From Chrysomallon squamiferum (lineage: Eukaryota > Mollusca > Gastropoda > Neomphalida > Peltospiridae): a stretch of DNA of 64,000 nucleotides. A program made the position numbers and the translations under genes. Location: NCBI GenBank assembly GCA_012295275.1, contig CM022665.1, forward strand, positions 17,584,410 through 17,648,409. The letters are read 5' to 3'. Under the pieces are notes generated by a model. The model was not told the origin of the DNA and did no database searches. It saw nothing but the letters and a program-made list of their open reading frames with translations. Positions 24,001 through 35,759 of this stretch are shown here, one piece after another. How positions within the stretch are numbered: the stretch's first letter is position 1; the number at the start of each line of letters is the position of its first letter.

Positions 24001-27000
24001 ACAAAATCAAATATGAATGTAAAACATGATAGTCTTCCGTTTAATGACATAAAAATACATTTTAAAGCGAGAAAACCGCCAGTACGGCGTCTTGCAATGA
24101 TCTAGGAATGCAGACTTCTCTGCCAAATTGCACTAAATATCGGTCCTAATTTCATAAACAAAACTCACTTGTTTAATTGTAAAGAATTTGGTGAAATAAT
24201 ATTGCAATCGTCATTAATATCCACTACCGACAAATTTTGTAAATCACAGAACGGCTAAATATAACGGTAAGTTAGGTCTCCATGTTAGACCTATTACATT
24301 AAAGAGATACTATTTATGATACATTTAGGCTATAGCTCATGTAATACATGCATTTACGTTATTATGGTATGTTCGTGCAAGTTACAGCTCATGCAAGTTA
24401 TGTTACAGTAGGCGTACAATGTAGGCCTTCATGGCACTGTCACACTGGTCTAAAAATAGTGACGGTGCCTGGAATCTACAGTCGACTTATACACAAGTAA
24501 TACCTAAAATGATGCAATTTTTGGTCTTAAAATACACATCGACTTATACATAAGGTCGCCTTGTACACAAGTATATACGGTAAGTTTTAAACAGAAGTAT
24601 GTGTCATAAACGTTAACTGTATATTATTATTTAAATCAACCACTTCAGTTACAATTTAAACAGAAATTTAAATGGTTTTGAATATAATTCAGATTTTTAA
24701 ATATATGTGATAAAAAAATATTTTCCAGCTGTTGCAGAGAATGAGTCAAAAGTTCAGTGATTAATAAAATGTTTTGAAAAGTTTTGTTTAAACATCTTTT
24801 TATGTGGAACTCAAGGATGTTAATAGTATTTATCATTTTTATATTTAAGCAAATATTTATATTTGTAAGTTACATTATTTATTTCCCAAAACTTCAAAAT
24901 AAAGCAGCTTTTTTTGCAGCATAGTCATAATATGTCAGTTTGAATTGATAGTCTTATTATAAAAAAAAAAAATTCATTATCATCATCATCAACATTATTA
25001 ATTTTATTATTATTTATTCATTATTGTTATTAATTTATTATCATCATCATGAAATCATCATCTTAATGATTACAGAGACTGTTGAACTACTCTCTAAGTG
25101 AAGCATACTAAATATTATCTACCCTGTATCCAAAAGAATGACTGAAGGCTCCTCACACATTTCTTTACAAAACTGTTTTTCAGAGTTTCAGCATTTTGAA
25201 GTGATCATACAGAAAACATCTCAAGATGGGAAGGGTCCAGCAATTAGTTTGGTAACATGTAGCCCACTGAAACCTACACCCACTTGTGAAGTAAACAAGG
25301 ATTATATTCGCTGGCAACCCACAGGCGATGATGATGGTCAGTGATTTGTGAAGGGAGGAGGGGATTGTTATATTTCCTGGTTTAAAAAAAAACAAAAAAC
25401 AAAATATTTAACAGTTTGATGAGTACAGTGATACTTATTAATAATCAGAATGACAGCGTGTTTATTTCAAAACATTTCAGAATTAAATTTTGTCTGGCTT
25501 TTTTTTCTTTTTTTTTTTTTGTTCTCTATGAGCTCTAGGATGTGTTTTGATTTTAGATCAGTCCAGGAGTTGTTTTTTTGTTTGTTTTTTCACTATTTCG
25601 TGCCTCAATTATTTTCACATAACTTGTTCTTCAAAAGGTGTGCTATATGCTGATATTTCTGTGGAAAGTCAAAACAAAACAAACAAAAATGTTTCCTTCA
25701 TACAGAAAACATACAGATTTCTTCTAAAGACTAAACGTTTAGAACTTTTTGACATACAGCATAACCTGAGATAGAAAATAAATATTGTTCTTTTACCAGT
25801 ATTGCTTAACCACAATAACCAGTAATAAAAAGTTGATCACTGAGCTGATACAGTTGGTACTAAATATATATATTTGTAATGCAACAGTGGATGATAGAAA
25901 ACAAAAAATACTGTGTCATTAAGCAAAGCAAAACTTTAATGGTGCATCTAATGATCCCTTTGTGCTGGTGTGTTGTTAACATTTCTGTTTTGTTTGTAGG
26001 AACTAAAGCTTGTGTGGGTATGAGGATGGGATGGGGAATTGTTTACAATCCAGATGTGAGAAATTCTTCTGTGTTTGATTCTAAAGAGCAGCAGTTGGTT
26101 CTGTGTTATGTCACTATCAATATGTGTGTTACATACACAAAGATGATGCTGCAGCCAGTCGGTGGATTCTTCCCTCTCATAGTTCTTGATGAAGATGGTA
26201 AATATGTAAACATTTCATTTTAACTTTGGCTTCACATTCTCAGTAACTGAATTTTTTTTTTACATTTTTTTAAAATTTATACCAGGTAAATAGAAATTTG
26301 TTTTCTAAAAGCCAAATAAATGGAAAAAATAATTTAAACTTCCTAGAGAAAATTTCTTTAAGATGCATAAAAAGGAGATATGTATTTTTTTATTATTATT
26401 TATTGATTGGTTGATTTTTTAAATTTTATTATACATATTACTGAATTATGTTTATTTTACTGATTTAGTGTCTGAAATAATACTTTATAACAAAGAATTT
26501 GTTGATGTGTGTTTGTAGCTAGCAGAGTGACGATAGATGTGGAATCAAACTGCTGTCCCAACATCAATGATGTCCTTGACAACAGTTTCCGACACAGATT
26601 TGCAGAAATCTCAAAAATGATTTCTTCTGATTCACTAGCTAGAGGTATTTATTTTCAGATTTTGTCTGATGCCTGTTGTTTTGTTTCTGTTACATGTGTT
26701 TGTGTAAGTTTTTGGGTAGTTAGGTATGTGTGTATATCTTTGCTATTCATATTAAATACAGTTTTAGAAAATAAAAATTTAAAAAAGATTTCATATTATG
26801 TTCAAGAAGGTAGAAATGTTTTTAGTCCATATTTCATTATTATTTAGAAAATCTCAATTATCTGTCACATTCATGTGGAAGTAAAATCAATCCTATGATC
26901 ATTAGGTGGAAAATCTCAATTATCTGTCAGATTAATGCTGCAAATCATCTATAGATTTCATTTTTCTGTAATTAATATGAGATACATTTAATTTAAGTAT

Positions 27001-30000
27001 CATCAGCATAATTTCTTTTTGTTTGTTTTCCAGAAATAAAAGTGTCCATGTTCAATAAATCCAAAAGCCTAGTAGTCGACATACAGGGGCAGTACACTCG
27101 GGTACGGCTGCCTCCTGGGACAAAAGGGGTTACATGCAATACAACTGAAAAAACCTCTTACACAGGAGAGTTCCTCATTCTTTGTGGAAATCAAGAAATG
27201 TGGTAAGTAAACAATTTTGACATTAAATACTAATAAATTCTGGTTGCATTATAACTGGTTATCCCTTGAATAATAATTAATCTAAAAATCCACTGTACAA
27301 CCTCTCACACACAAATTCATCTTTAAACAGATTGTTGTGGGTTTTTTTTTAAATTAATTATTTAAATTAATTTTCAATTGTTTCTGTTTATTATATAAAT
27401 CAAGTATTCTGGATAATATTTTGAATAATTTTATCAGTATTCATTTAACGTTATATTTTTTATTATTTAATTTATGGATTTTTTATACATTCAGCATCAA
27501 CAATCAGTTTCATTATGATGAATATTTTTATTTATTTCTATTACAAATTTGTGATTTCAGTCTTTGCAGGACAGAGGACAGGATTATTTGTCAAACACAG
27601 GATCAAAATGAAAATTAAACAAATTTTATTCTTGTTACCATTTTACTCAGCTACATGCCAACTGTACATTTTAGATGAAGTTGAATAATCACTCATTTTC
27701 CTCTTTTGCTGTGAAGATATCTGATATGGCTATCCTACCATTATCTACTCATCAATATTTTGTCAATCTGATAATCATATGATCACTTATTTTCAGATGA
27801 AGAATCTGTTGTGGCTGTTGGTGTTGCAGGTAAAAACCTGCCAAGTAACAAATTTCCTGGCAAATTTGAAAAGTCAGTGGGGTGGCTGTCTCGTGATGGT
27901 AAACTGTATTACAACCAGAGAACTGATGGAAATATGTCTGGTGCAAGAACTGGTGATGGTAAAATAGTCTGTGTTTTGTGGTTAATATCTAGTTTTTATA
28001 ATTTAAAATATATATATATATGTAAATATTTTTTGAGAAATTTTATTTTGTACTTTTTATTAAAACAGTCCATTTGCTTAAAAAAACACAACCCAAAACA
28101 ACCAATAAAATATATTAAATGAATCACAAAAGTGTGTATATATATATAGTTGTTTATATTTTCTTTTAACTGAACACAAAACAGGAAGTTTTTTTAGAGA
28201 AGAATCACATACATGTTGAGTACTGTGTAAAAAGGTTTTTGTATATATATTTATTTCAACAGCTAAAGGAAAATACTAAGATATATAGATAGATAGATAT
28301 TCGTCCTTTTTTGTTTTGTTTTAACACACACACAAACTGGTACACATTCCAATCCATCAGATGCATATAAAATATCTCTTGGCAAAAATATGAAACAGCA
28401 GTAGCAGAAGTGGGTTTTTCTCTGACCTTTTGTCACTGCATAATAAAAACAATTATAACAAAATATTTTCAAACAAATATATATTCATGCCACACTCATT
28501 CCAGGTGACATTATGACGGTAGAAATAGAAGCATTTGCCAAGGAGATGTCTGTGGTGTTATTCAGTAAGAATTTGCTGCCTGTTGGGACTCGCTTCCTAA
28601 CAGAGAAAGACAGGAGTCAGTTTCTTCCAACAGTTGTTTTGTGTGGGAATGGTCACGAAGTGGATGTAGACATTTGCTGGCAGACACACATACTGAAACC
28701 CCGCAAGTACAGTGTGGTGAGTCTTAGTGTCATGTTTTGAGTCTTAATATGGTGTGCTGTGAGCTGAGTCTTAGAGTTTTAATAATGTTTTGAGTCTTAA
28801 TATGGTGTGGTGAGTCTTTTTGATTGTGGTGATATGATGCCTTGGTGTGGTGTGTCTTAGTGTGGTGTTTTGAGTTTTAATAAGATGTGATATAGTGAGT
28901 CTTAGTATGGTATTGTGAGTCAGTTTTGTGTTTTGAGTCTTAGTGTGGTGTGGTGAGTCTTAGTATGATGTTGGTGTGGTGTGGTGTCTTAGTATGATGT
29001 TGGTGTAGTGTGGTGTTATGTGGTGTTTTGTGTTTTATTATGGTGTTGTGAGTTTAATATGTTGTAGTGGTTTTTGTATGGTGATGCAAGTTGTTCTAGT
29101 ATGATGTTATGAAGTTTATCATAAAGAAAGCAATTTATATATGGTGTTGTAAGTTTTAATATGGTATTATAGATTTAAATATGTTGGTGTGAGTTTAAGG
29201 ATGGAGTTGTGTTTTAATATTGTGTTATGTGTTTCAGTATGATGTGTGTTTTTAATATGATGTTATGTGTTCTAAAAATTAATATTGTTTGAGTTTCATT
29301 ATGGTGTTGTGTATTTTAATATAATATTGTGAATTTTAGTATTGTGGTATATGTTTTAATATGGTGTGGTGTGTTTTAATATATGAGTTTCAGTTTGGTG
29401 TTATGTGTTTTAAAATTGTGTGTTTAGTATTCTATTTTGAGTTAAAGAATGTACTGTTGTAATTTTCAGTATGATATTGTAAGTATAATGTGGTTTGGTG
29501 AGTTTTAGTATGTTTTTTTTTTTTTTTTTTTTTTTTTGCTTTCTTAAGATCATGCACATTTATATAATAATTGTTTAATGCTTAAAAGATTTTAAGTGCT
29601 ATTGAAAATATGTATTTTCGTACAAATAGTTTTGCATGTTTTGTAAACTTATTTAACAGAATTCATTATTTAAATATACATAGTGCATGTTCATCAGTTT
29701 GGGATGGTGTTCATGTTCATTTGATTTTTTACTGTGACTGTGCTTATATACTTAAGATGGGTCTTATGTGAGGTGGTTTGCATGGGTGCACTTGTGCAAC
29801 ATAAAGTACAATGTGGTGAATCTTAGTATGGTGTTGTGAGTTTTAATATTGCGTAGTGAGTTTTAGTATAGTGTGGTGAGTTTTAATTTGGTATATTCTA
29901 AATCTTAGTATGTGTTGCGAGTTAAAATATGGTATGCGCTGTATAAAACTGATTAGTGAAATAGATACATACTTACTTTTTAAAAATATTTTTAAATGGT

Positions 30001-33000
30001 TCATTATTTGAAACAAAATGTTTTGAAATCTTTTTAAAAAAAAAAGATTTTAGATGAATTTGAAAAGTAAATAAATAAAATATTAAAAATTGTTCTCACC
30101 AATAAAACATTCTGAATAAGGTAAAAATTTTGAATGTTTTGTTTCTCAGACAAATCCGGAACACTGGTGCTTACCTGCAGGTTCAGTTGTTGATAAGACT
30201 ATGAACATCGTCTATGTCAAACCTCACGATGATGCTGCTGTTGCTTTGCAGGCTCCTTATAGCCTTCACAGAGGTTTGTTTGTCTTTCAGTAATTTGTAT
30301 CATAAATGTTAAGTTCAGTGTTAGAAGCACTTGCCTCTCAATAAATGGGTTTGCAGGGTCTTTATTTCATTCATTCTCAGAGATGTTTTTCATTATTGCC
30401 TGGTGGTTTTATCAAAAAATGTTATTTTAATCTTCTAATTATAGCAGCTTATTTCTTTTAGCAGATCAAGAAATTGTTATAACAAGTTTCTTTTGGCATT
30501 TAATTAATTTATTTTTATTTTACTTTTCTTTATGTATTTTATTTTATTTTAGTTTAGTTATTTATTACTTATTTATTTTTTAAATTGTTTATAATTATTA
30601 TTATTGTTATTTCATTTTATTTTATTATCATTATAATTATTATTGTTGATGTTGTTTTTTTTTGTTTTTATTCTTTTTTCAGGCTACAATCATTTTGAAG
30701 TGAAAATCATTGACGAGTTTAATGACAATTTCCCTCCTCCTGCCATTGCACTCTCCACAGCAAGTCCACTGGATCCAGCTCCAATTTCAAACTTTAAACA
30801 AGATTTTCTTAGATTCTGGGCAACTGGTGAAGGTAGAAAACAGAATTAGTATTTATTTAAAATGAATAATTTTTTCATGTTATAAGTATCTGGAATTTTG
30901 TTTGCTGCTTATTGATTCTTTAGAGACCCGAAAAACAATTACAGTGGTACCCTGAGTTACGAATTTTCAAAGTTACCAGGCCGGTCGATTTTTTGAGTTG
31001 CAAGCCAAAATCTGAGTTACAAGCAAGCTTCAGATGCACTGCCACTAGCTGGCACAATGGACAACATAACATCCACCCAGCATCCCACATCTCACTCGTT
31101 TACTTCACTTGGCTACCCCAGGACAAATACACTTTACTAAACAAATTTATTTCTTTACATTCTCTTTTATTTTGTTTTTTTATACAATATTTGTCATTTA
31201 TAAATACATTTTTCTTATTTAAAAACACGTTACAAAAAACTGGGGTGGTTTTTTTGTGTGCTGGAATGGATTAATGGTATTTCAGTTAATTTCATTTTGA
31301 TATACTAGCAAACTGAGTTACGAGCTCAGTCACAGAATAAATTACACTCATAAGTCAAAGTAATACTGTACTTGTTTATAATTGTTTAATTCAGTAGTGA
31401 CAAAAATTCTGTCAGAATAGATTTTGTCTGTAGTCATGTTCATTAAATTCTTTTTCTAAGGAAATGTTTCCAAGTTTTGAAGTAATCATACACATTTTGC
31501 ATATAGTTGGAGTTATTAAAAAAAACTAAAATTTTGTTTGGATGTAACTACATTTAAAATTGATTTCTTTATTGTGTATCATCAAAATCTATTTGTTAGC
31601 ACAATTTAATATATGACACCTCTCTGTCATTTGATGACAACTTAGAAAATGCCTTTTATAATTTTTCAAAAGTTGTATATATAAAACAACAATACAAATT
31701 GGACATTTTAAATTATTTATAGTTGTAAATGATGTAAATTATTGTGTGAATGGAACATTAATCATCTTCAAATTTTAGTTAAAAGTTTTAGGAATTTATA
31801 GCAAATATATTTATGCTGCTTTTGTACACACACATTTTTTACTATCTGTGTGAGTGTGTGAGTGTGTGAGTGTGTGTGTGTGTGTGTGTCTATGCATATA
31901 TATTATTCTATGGATAACCATTTTAATGTTCACACTGACTTGCAATTTTCTGTAAATCAGTGACAGTAATGTTTGATACTTTTGCAGCCAGAGATGCTGT
32001 GGAAGTAGGAGACCTTGTTGGCTGGGGACTGCTGTACTTGGAGGAGGGATTTCATCATGATGAAGAACAGCTGGTCATATGTTACCTCACAGTTAACCGC
32101 AATGTTCTGTTGACAAGAGTAATCTATCAGCCACCCGGAGGCTTTTATCCCCTGATCATCCTGCCACCAGGATGTAAGAACTGTTTCCTTTAAATATATT
32201 TATCTTTCATCTTTTATTTAGCAAATTGTCTAATAACTAAAACAAATTTATTATAATGTCACCTGGAGTCAGTGTGATATGAATAGATATTGTTTTCACA
32301 CCATTTCAGTATAATTTTGTGTTTACCAATAATTTAGCAGTGACAAAATCTGTGAGAGAAAACTTACTTCTATTACTATTTTTTTCCACATTATTGTTTT
32401 ATTTGCTATGGGAACACAAGCCTTTGCTCATCATAAATATAGCAGGTCTGGTAAAATACATGGAGACTGCCAAATTTTTTTTTTTTTTTTGTGTATTCAG
32501 GATGCGGCATCTCCCATAGAAATATAGAAAGAAAGTCAAGACAACTTAATCAGCCAATTCACTAATCAGCATAAGAAAATAATTAGTAAAATTGCTAACG
32601 TTTGTCAGGATTTAAAAACAATACATGTTGTAAGACTTGAAACCTTGATTATAATAATAGAAAGGAAAATGGCTTCCTCTAGGAATCAACATGATGTTGT
32701 TAAGTTATTGCCGACTTTATTCTCAATAATGATTTGTTGACTTAATAAAACAGTCTCTTGAAATATTACAAAATATATTTAACACCTCTGTTTGACCAAT
32801 CTGATATGTTTTAATATGCATATTATCAGTGATCAGAAGACGTATATAAAATAACTTAATTTTTTCTATTAAATCATAGAATATTAGAAATTGAAATGTA
32901 TGTGTGTGTTTGTATACTTAAACACAAAATTAAACAAAAGCATAAATAATTTATATATTATTATATCAACTATTTTTATTAAATATTTTCATGAAATTTT

Positions 33001-33425
33001 TGGTCATTAATTAAATAAATTGTAAATATTTCTGCTTGCCAGTAAACCGTGTGAAGATGGAATTTGAAGCAACTGTCATAAACTCTCATCCATTTTCCAA
33101 AAAGGCAGTTGAGATTCTTGTTTCACAAGCAAAGGAATTGATTGTTGAAGAAAACAGAATTTTGGCTGCTGGTGGTGATCTTAACAATCTGAGTTTTGAT
33201 ACAGCTAAGTTATTTCGTCCTCTGCCAGACGTACCAGTAGGTTCTCCTCAGGAGCAGTACAAAGAGCCAGATCCTGGGGAGAAAACTCCTTTAGGTTCAA
33301 AAGACACTGACAGTGTTGGTATGAGGAAAAAAGAAAAATTGGGAAAAGCTCTGAAAAGAAGATCTTCCAAACAGTCAATAACAAAAGGGGATCATGAAAC
33401 ATCAAAAAGTTGCTTAATTCTGTGA
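21031..33425 (+). CDS. Multi-SPRY-module protein with C-terminal CaaX prenylation box
   Basis: Fifteen exons: 21031-21205, 22176-22337, 22426-22513, 22891-23008, 23629-23749, 25184-25336, 26000-26197, 26519-26644, 27034-27202, 27797-27958, 28505-28716, 30150-30273, 30683-30832, 31988-32173 and 33043-33425; about 841 residues. The fold is read from repeated SPRY signatures: ITIGIAG, NSVGCHSNTG, GDVFGVLV, TVVFLKNNNP in module 1; VVAVGVAG, KSVGWLSRDGK, GDIMTVEI, VLFSKNLLPVGTRF in module 3. Modules 2 and 4 are degenerate, with HFEVII/HFEVKI, PAISL/PAIAL, then QQLVLCYVTIN with GGFFPLI and EQLVICYLTVN with GGFYPLI. SPRY folds bind proteins, and none here carries a catalytic motif. The last ~120 residues are charged, with GKALKRRSSKQS, and end SKSCLIL-stop, a CaaX box whose final Leu favours geranylgeranyl transfer. 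All junction phases fit except 27202/27797, where the exon 27034-27202 needs one A fewer (A6 at 27148-27153). I recognise no named orthologue. SPRYD3 shares the multi-SPRY design but not the tail. Confidence 0.8.
21590..21805 (-). mobile_element. Possible tRNA-derived SINE relic
   Basis: Read on the minus strand, the stretch starts near TGGCAGTGATGG, close to a Pol III A box, and has AGGTCACACGTTCATGGC about 50 bases later, resembling a degraded B box. A unique-looking tail follows. It is in intron 1 of the multi-SPRY gene and is less AT-rich than its surroundings. There is no intact tRNA fold, so this is a relic at best. Confidence 0.35.
23340..23457. repeat. (CA)n and (ATCC)n microsatellites
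   Basis: (AC)10 at about 23340-23359 and (ATCC)5 at about 23437-23456, in intron 4 of the multi-SPRY gene. Confidence 0.9.
23784..24582. mobile_element. Non-autonomous DNA transposon with ~25-bp terminal inverted repeats
   Basis: The left end reads ACTGTATATACTTGTGTATA followed by AGTCGA. The right end, reverse-complemented, reads ACCGTATATACTTGTGTACA followed by AGGCGA. Sub-terminal copies of TCGA(C/T)TTATACA(C/T)A recur inside both ends. The ~800-bp interior has no open frame and is richer in CpG than the flanks, which suggests a fairly recent insertion. It sits in intron 5 of the multi-SPRY gene. The superfamily is not settled from the sequence. Confidence 0.75.
28714..29500. repeat. Minisatellite built from a 5' splice-site-like unit (main block)
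   Basis: Starts exactly at the donor of the exon ending at 28716 (AGTGTG/GTGAGTCTTAG) and continues as dozens of imperfect ~20-30-base units such as GTGTGGTGAGTCTTAG and TATGGTGTTGTGAGTTTTAA. GTGAGT-like hexamers recur through the block. It lies in intron 11 of the multi-SPRY gene, with a second patch at 29800-29945. Confidence 0.85.
29800..29945. repeat. Second patch of the donor-derived minisatellite
   Basis: Begins AAAGTACAATGTGGTGAATC, which matches the last bases of exon 11 plus its donor (CAAGTACAGTGTGGTGAGTC), and continues with TTAGTATGGTGTTGTGAG-type units. The match reaches back into exon sequence, so this patch looks like a copy of the exon-intron border itself. Confidence 0.8.
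30940..31370. mobile_element. MITE-like DNA transposon, TACAGT ends
   Basis: The left end reads TACAGTGGTACCCTGAGTTA. The right end, reverse-complemented, reads TACAGTATTACTTTGACTTA, with the inner ATTCTGTGAC-GAGCTCGTAACTCAG motif. This is the familiar layout of Tc1/mariner-Tigger-type MITEs in animal genomes (recalled, not searched). The ~430-bp element is in intron 13 of the multi-SPRY gene and has no transposase frame. Confidence 0.75.
31525..31830. repeat. Interspersed repeat pair, copy A
   Basis: Shares ordered blocks with 33515-33895: ACATTTAAAA(T/C)TGATTTC, CATTTGA(T)GACAACTT, TGCCTTTTATAA, TCATCTTCA(A/G)ATTTT, and (T/C)AGCAAATAT followed by CTGCT. It is in intron 13. The class is unknown. 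Confidence 0.7.
31845..31892. repeat. (GTGTGA)n/(GT)n microsatellite
   Basis: GTGTGTGAGTGTGTGAG units pass into a pure GT run, about 100 bp upstream of exon 14 of the multi-SPRY gene. Confidence 0.85.
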
Positions 33426-33514
33426 AAAATGGTGTTCTTAATTTGAACAGTGTGCTTAACTGATGACTGATGGAAGATTTTTGGTGATGTGAGCCTTTAT
33501 AAGGCAACATGTTT

Positions 33515-33564
33515 TGGGAGATATTTTTTGGACTCTAATGAAATTACATTTAAAACTGATTTCC

Positions 33565-33598
<34 letters not shown>

Positions 33599-33895
33599 CA
33601 ATACTGTATTTATCTCAAAAGTTTTAAATTTTGTTTAAACAATGATAGAAATATAATCTCAGGTTTATGTGTGACATTTGACAACAACTTTGAAAGTGCC
33701 TTTTATAAATTTTTAAAAGTGGGGGGAAGAAAGGACCATTCTTGAAACAATGGAGAATCAAACTTTTAAATATTTGTAATTATGAATGCTTGCAAACATT
33801 TTCTTATGATATATGCATGGAGCAATTATCATCTTCAGATTTTTAAGAAATTTTTTGATAATTTACAGCAAATATTTTTCTGCTGGTTTTACATG
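33515..33895. repeat. Interspersed repeat pair, copy B
   Basis: Partner of 31525-31830, in the same orientation, lying just after the multi-SPRY stop codon and therefore probably inside the 3' UTR. It is interrupted by a poly-A tract (33566-33592) at a point where copy A has none. Confidence 0.7.
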
Positions 33896-35332
33896 TAAGT
33901 TATCTATACATTTGTTTTTTCAATATACCATAAATCTTTTTATTGGATAATTAAATTTCATAATCATTCTCTTAATGATGTTAATTATCCATCAAAAAAA
34001 AATTTCATATTTTTCTGTTTCTGGGCTGATATGATATTCAGGAGTCTCTGGTGGGGAGATGTCCACTTCTTGCAGCATAATGAGAAGTTTTTTTTACGGC
34101 CACAGGTTAAATCCATTTTCCACCATTAATGGTAATAAAAATTTGAGTCAATATATCTGCTTACTGCAAGGAAAGAGTAAAGACTTTATATCTGGCATAA
34201 CTACTCAATATGAATTATGAAAATCTTAACCAATACATATTCAAATTATAAGCAGAAAATAATGAACATTTTGTAACTTCTTTAACATTTTGAGTTATTT
34301 CATTCATCATTTGGTTTGGGAAAATGATAGAAATTTTGCACTTTTGATATTGCAAATCATTGTCATGTTTAACCATATCAAAAAGTGAAAAAGGAAAAAA
34401 AAAAATTATTCAGAATTAAGAAATCACAAATTTTCTATGGTATCTTTTATGTTTCAACAGTATTTTTAACCTTTTTATCAGTAATGAAAATAATGAACAC
34501 ATATGAATTATTCAACAAGAAAATATGTTTCTCTAACAAAAGACTGAAATAAAACAGATACATTTTCACACAACAGATTGCATGTGAGGCAATTAATTCC
34601 ATTGTATTCTTAAAATGTTTTTAATATTAATTTTATGTTAAAAAGATTTGCAAACATTTTCACACTGTTATGTATTCACCTCACTTTATGCTTTTTCTTT
34701 TAGACAGTTGTTGTAAATACATCCTACAGATGTGTCTGTTTGTATATTCATAATATTCAGCTTCATGTTTCAAAAGTTTATAATGTATTGCTTTTTTTAT
34801 TATTTTTTATTATTTCTGATATACTTGCCTTTGTGCAGTCATTTAAATTATTTGCTCTGTGATTCTAAGACACATACAGTATTTATTTGTGTTTGTGATA
34901 AATGATTTTTTTATGTTCTGTGATATTTTTAAATTATTTATATTGAAGATGTTTTATTTTATTATAATTGATATAGTCATATAATTAACAATATATATAA
35001 TATCACAAAATCTTATCAAAAGTATTTACTTAATCTATTGGGGCTTTTTTTAAATAAATTTTTATCACTGTTTAAATTGTTTTTTTTTTTTTTTTTTTTT
35101 CTATCACAATGCAGATTAATCCATATATTTATATTAAGGTAATAGTTTCCAGTAATTATGTCTGTAGATTTTTTTTACAAGGATGGTACAAAGTATGAAG
35201 ACAAGATCATTTTTGTTCAGTAGTTAATTCCAAGAATATTGTATGTCTGTCTGTCACTTGGTTTGTCACTTTTCTTACTAATGTATCAAAGAATGTGTTG
35301 TTTTCAGTTACACATAAGATCATTTAATTATT

Positions 35333-35520
35333 AAGGAGGTATTTTTAAAATATTCTAATTTATAGTACTTGTTCCAAAATTATTTTTAAAATATTCTATT
35401 TTGCAGTACTTTTTCTGAAGGTATTTTTAAAATATTATAATTTATGGTACTTGTAGTCAAGTCTTCAGTTAGACTTAGATAATTTGTAATCGATCATTAA
35501 GGAGGTATTTTTAAAGTGTA
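35333..35520. repeat. Short tandem repeat, ~40-55-bp units
   Basis: The core GGTATTTTTAAAATATTCTA, or close variants, followed by ATTT(A/G)(T/C)AGTACTT occurs at about 35338, 35382, 35419 and 35503. It is in the 3' flank of the multi-SPRY gene. Confidence 0.75.
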
Positions 35521-35721
35521 GGATACTCAAATCCAGTTAAAATGTATTTTGGTATCTTTATCCATTTTTTTTTTTTTTTTTTTTTTCTGGGATTGTGTAA
35601 AACTTGTTTACAATCACAGTATCTTTTTTTTTTTTTACTTGTAAGATATTGAAACTCAGTTAAAATATTTCTTGGCATCTTTTTTTGTTTTGTTTGTGGA
35701 GGTTAGGGGAATGCAGGATTT

Positions 35722-35759
<38 letters not shown>

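Noticed and set aside
27561-27589. 29-base micro-exon that would also fix the phase between exons 9 and 10 of the multi-SPRY gene
   Set aside because: Its donor (GTCAAA) is poor and the resulting protein does not look SPRY-like, whereas one A fewer in exon 9 gives a good SPRY strand. Kept only as an alternative.
28263-28472. Cys/Tyr-rich 69-residue minus-strand frame
   Set aside because: It lies in an intron, is driven by simple repeats, and has no partner exons or family resemblance.
30993-31274. 93-residue frame in intron 13 of the multi-SPRY gene
   Set aside because: It lies wholly inside a MITE with TACAGT inverted ends.
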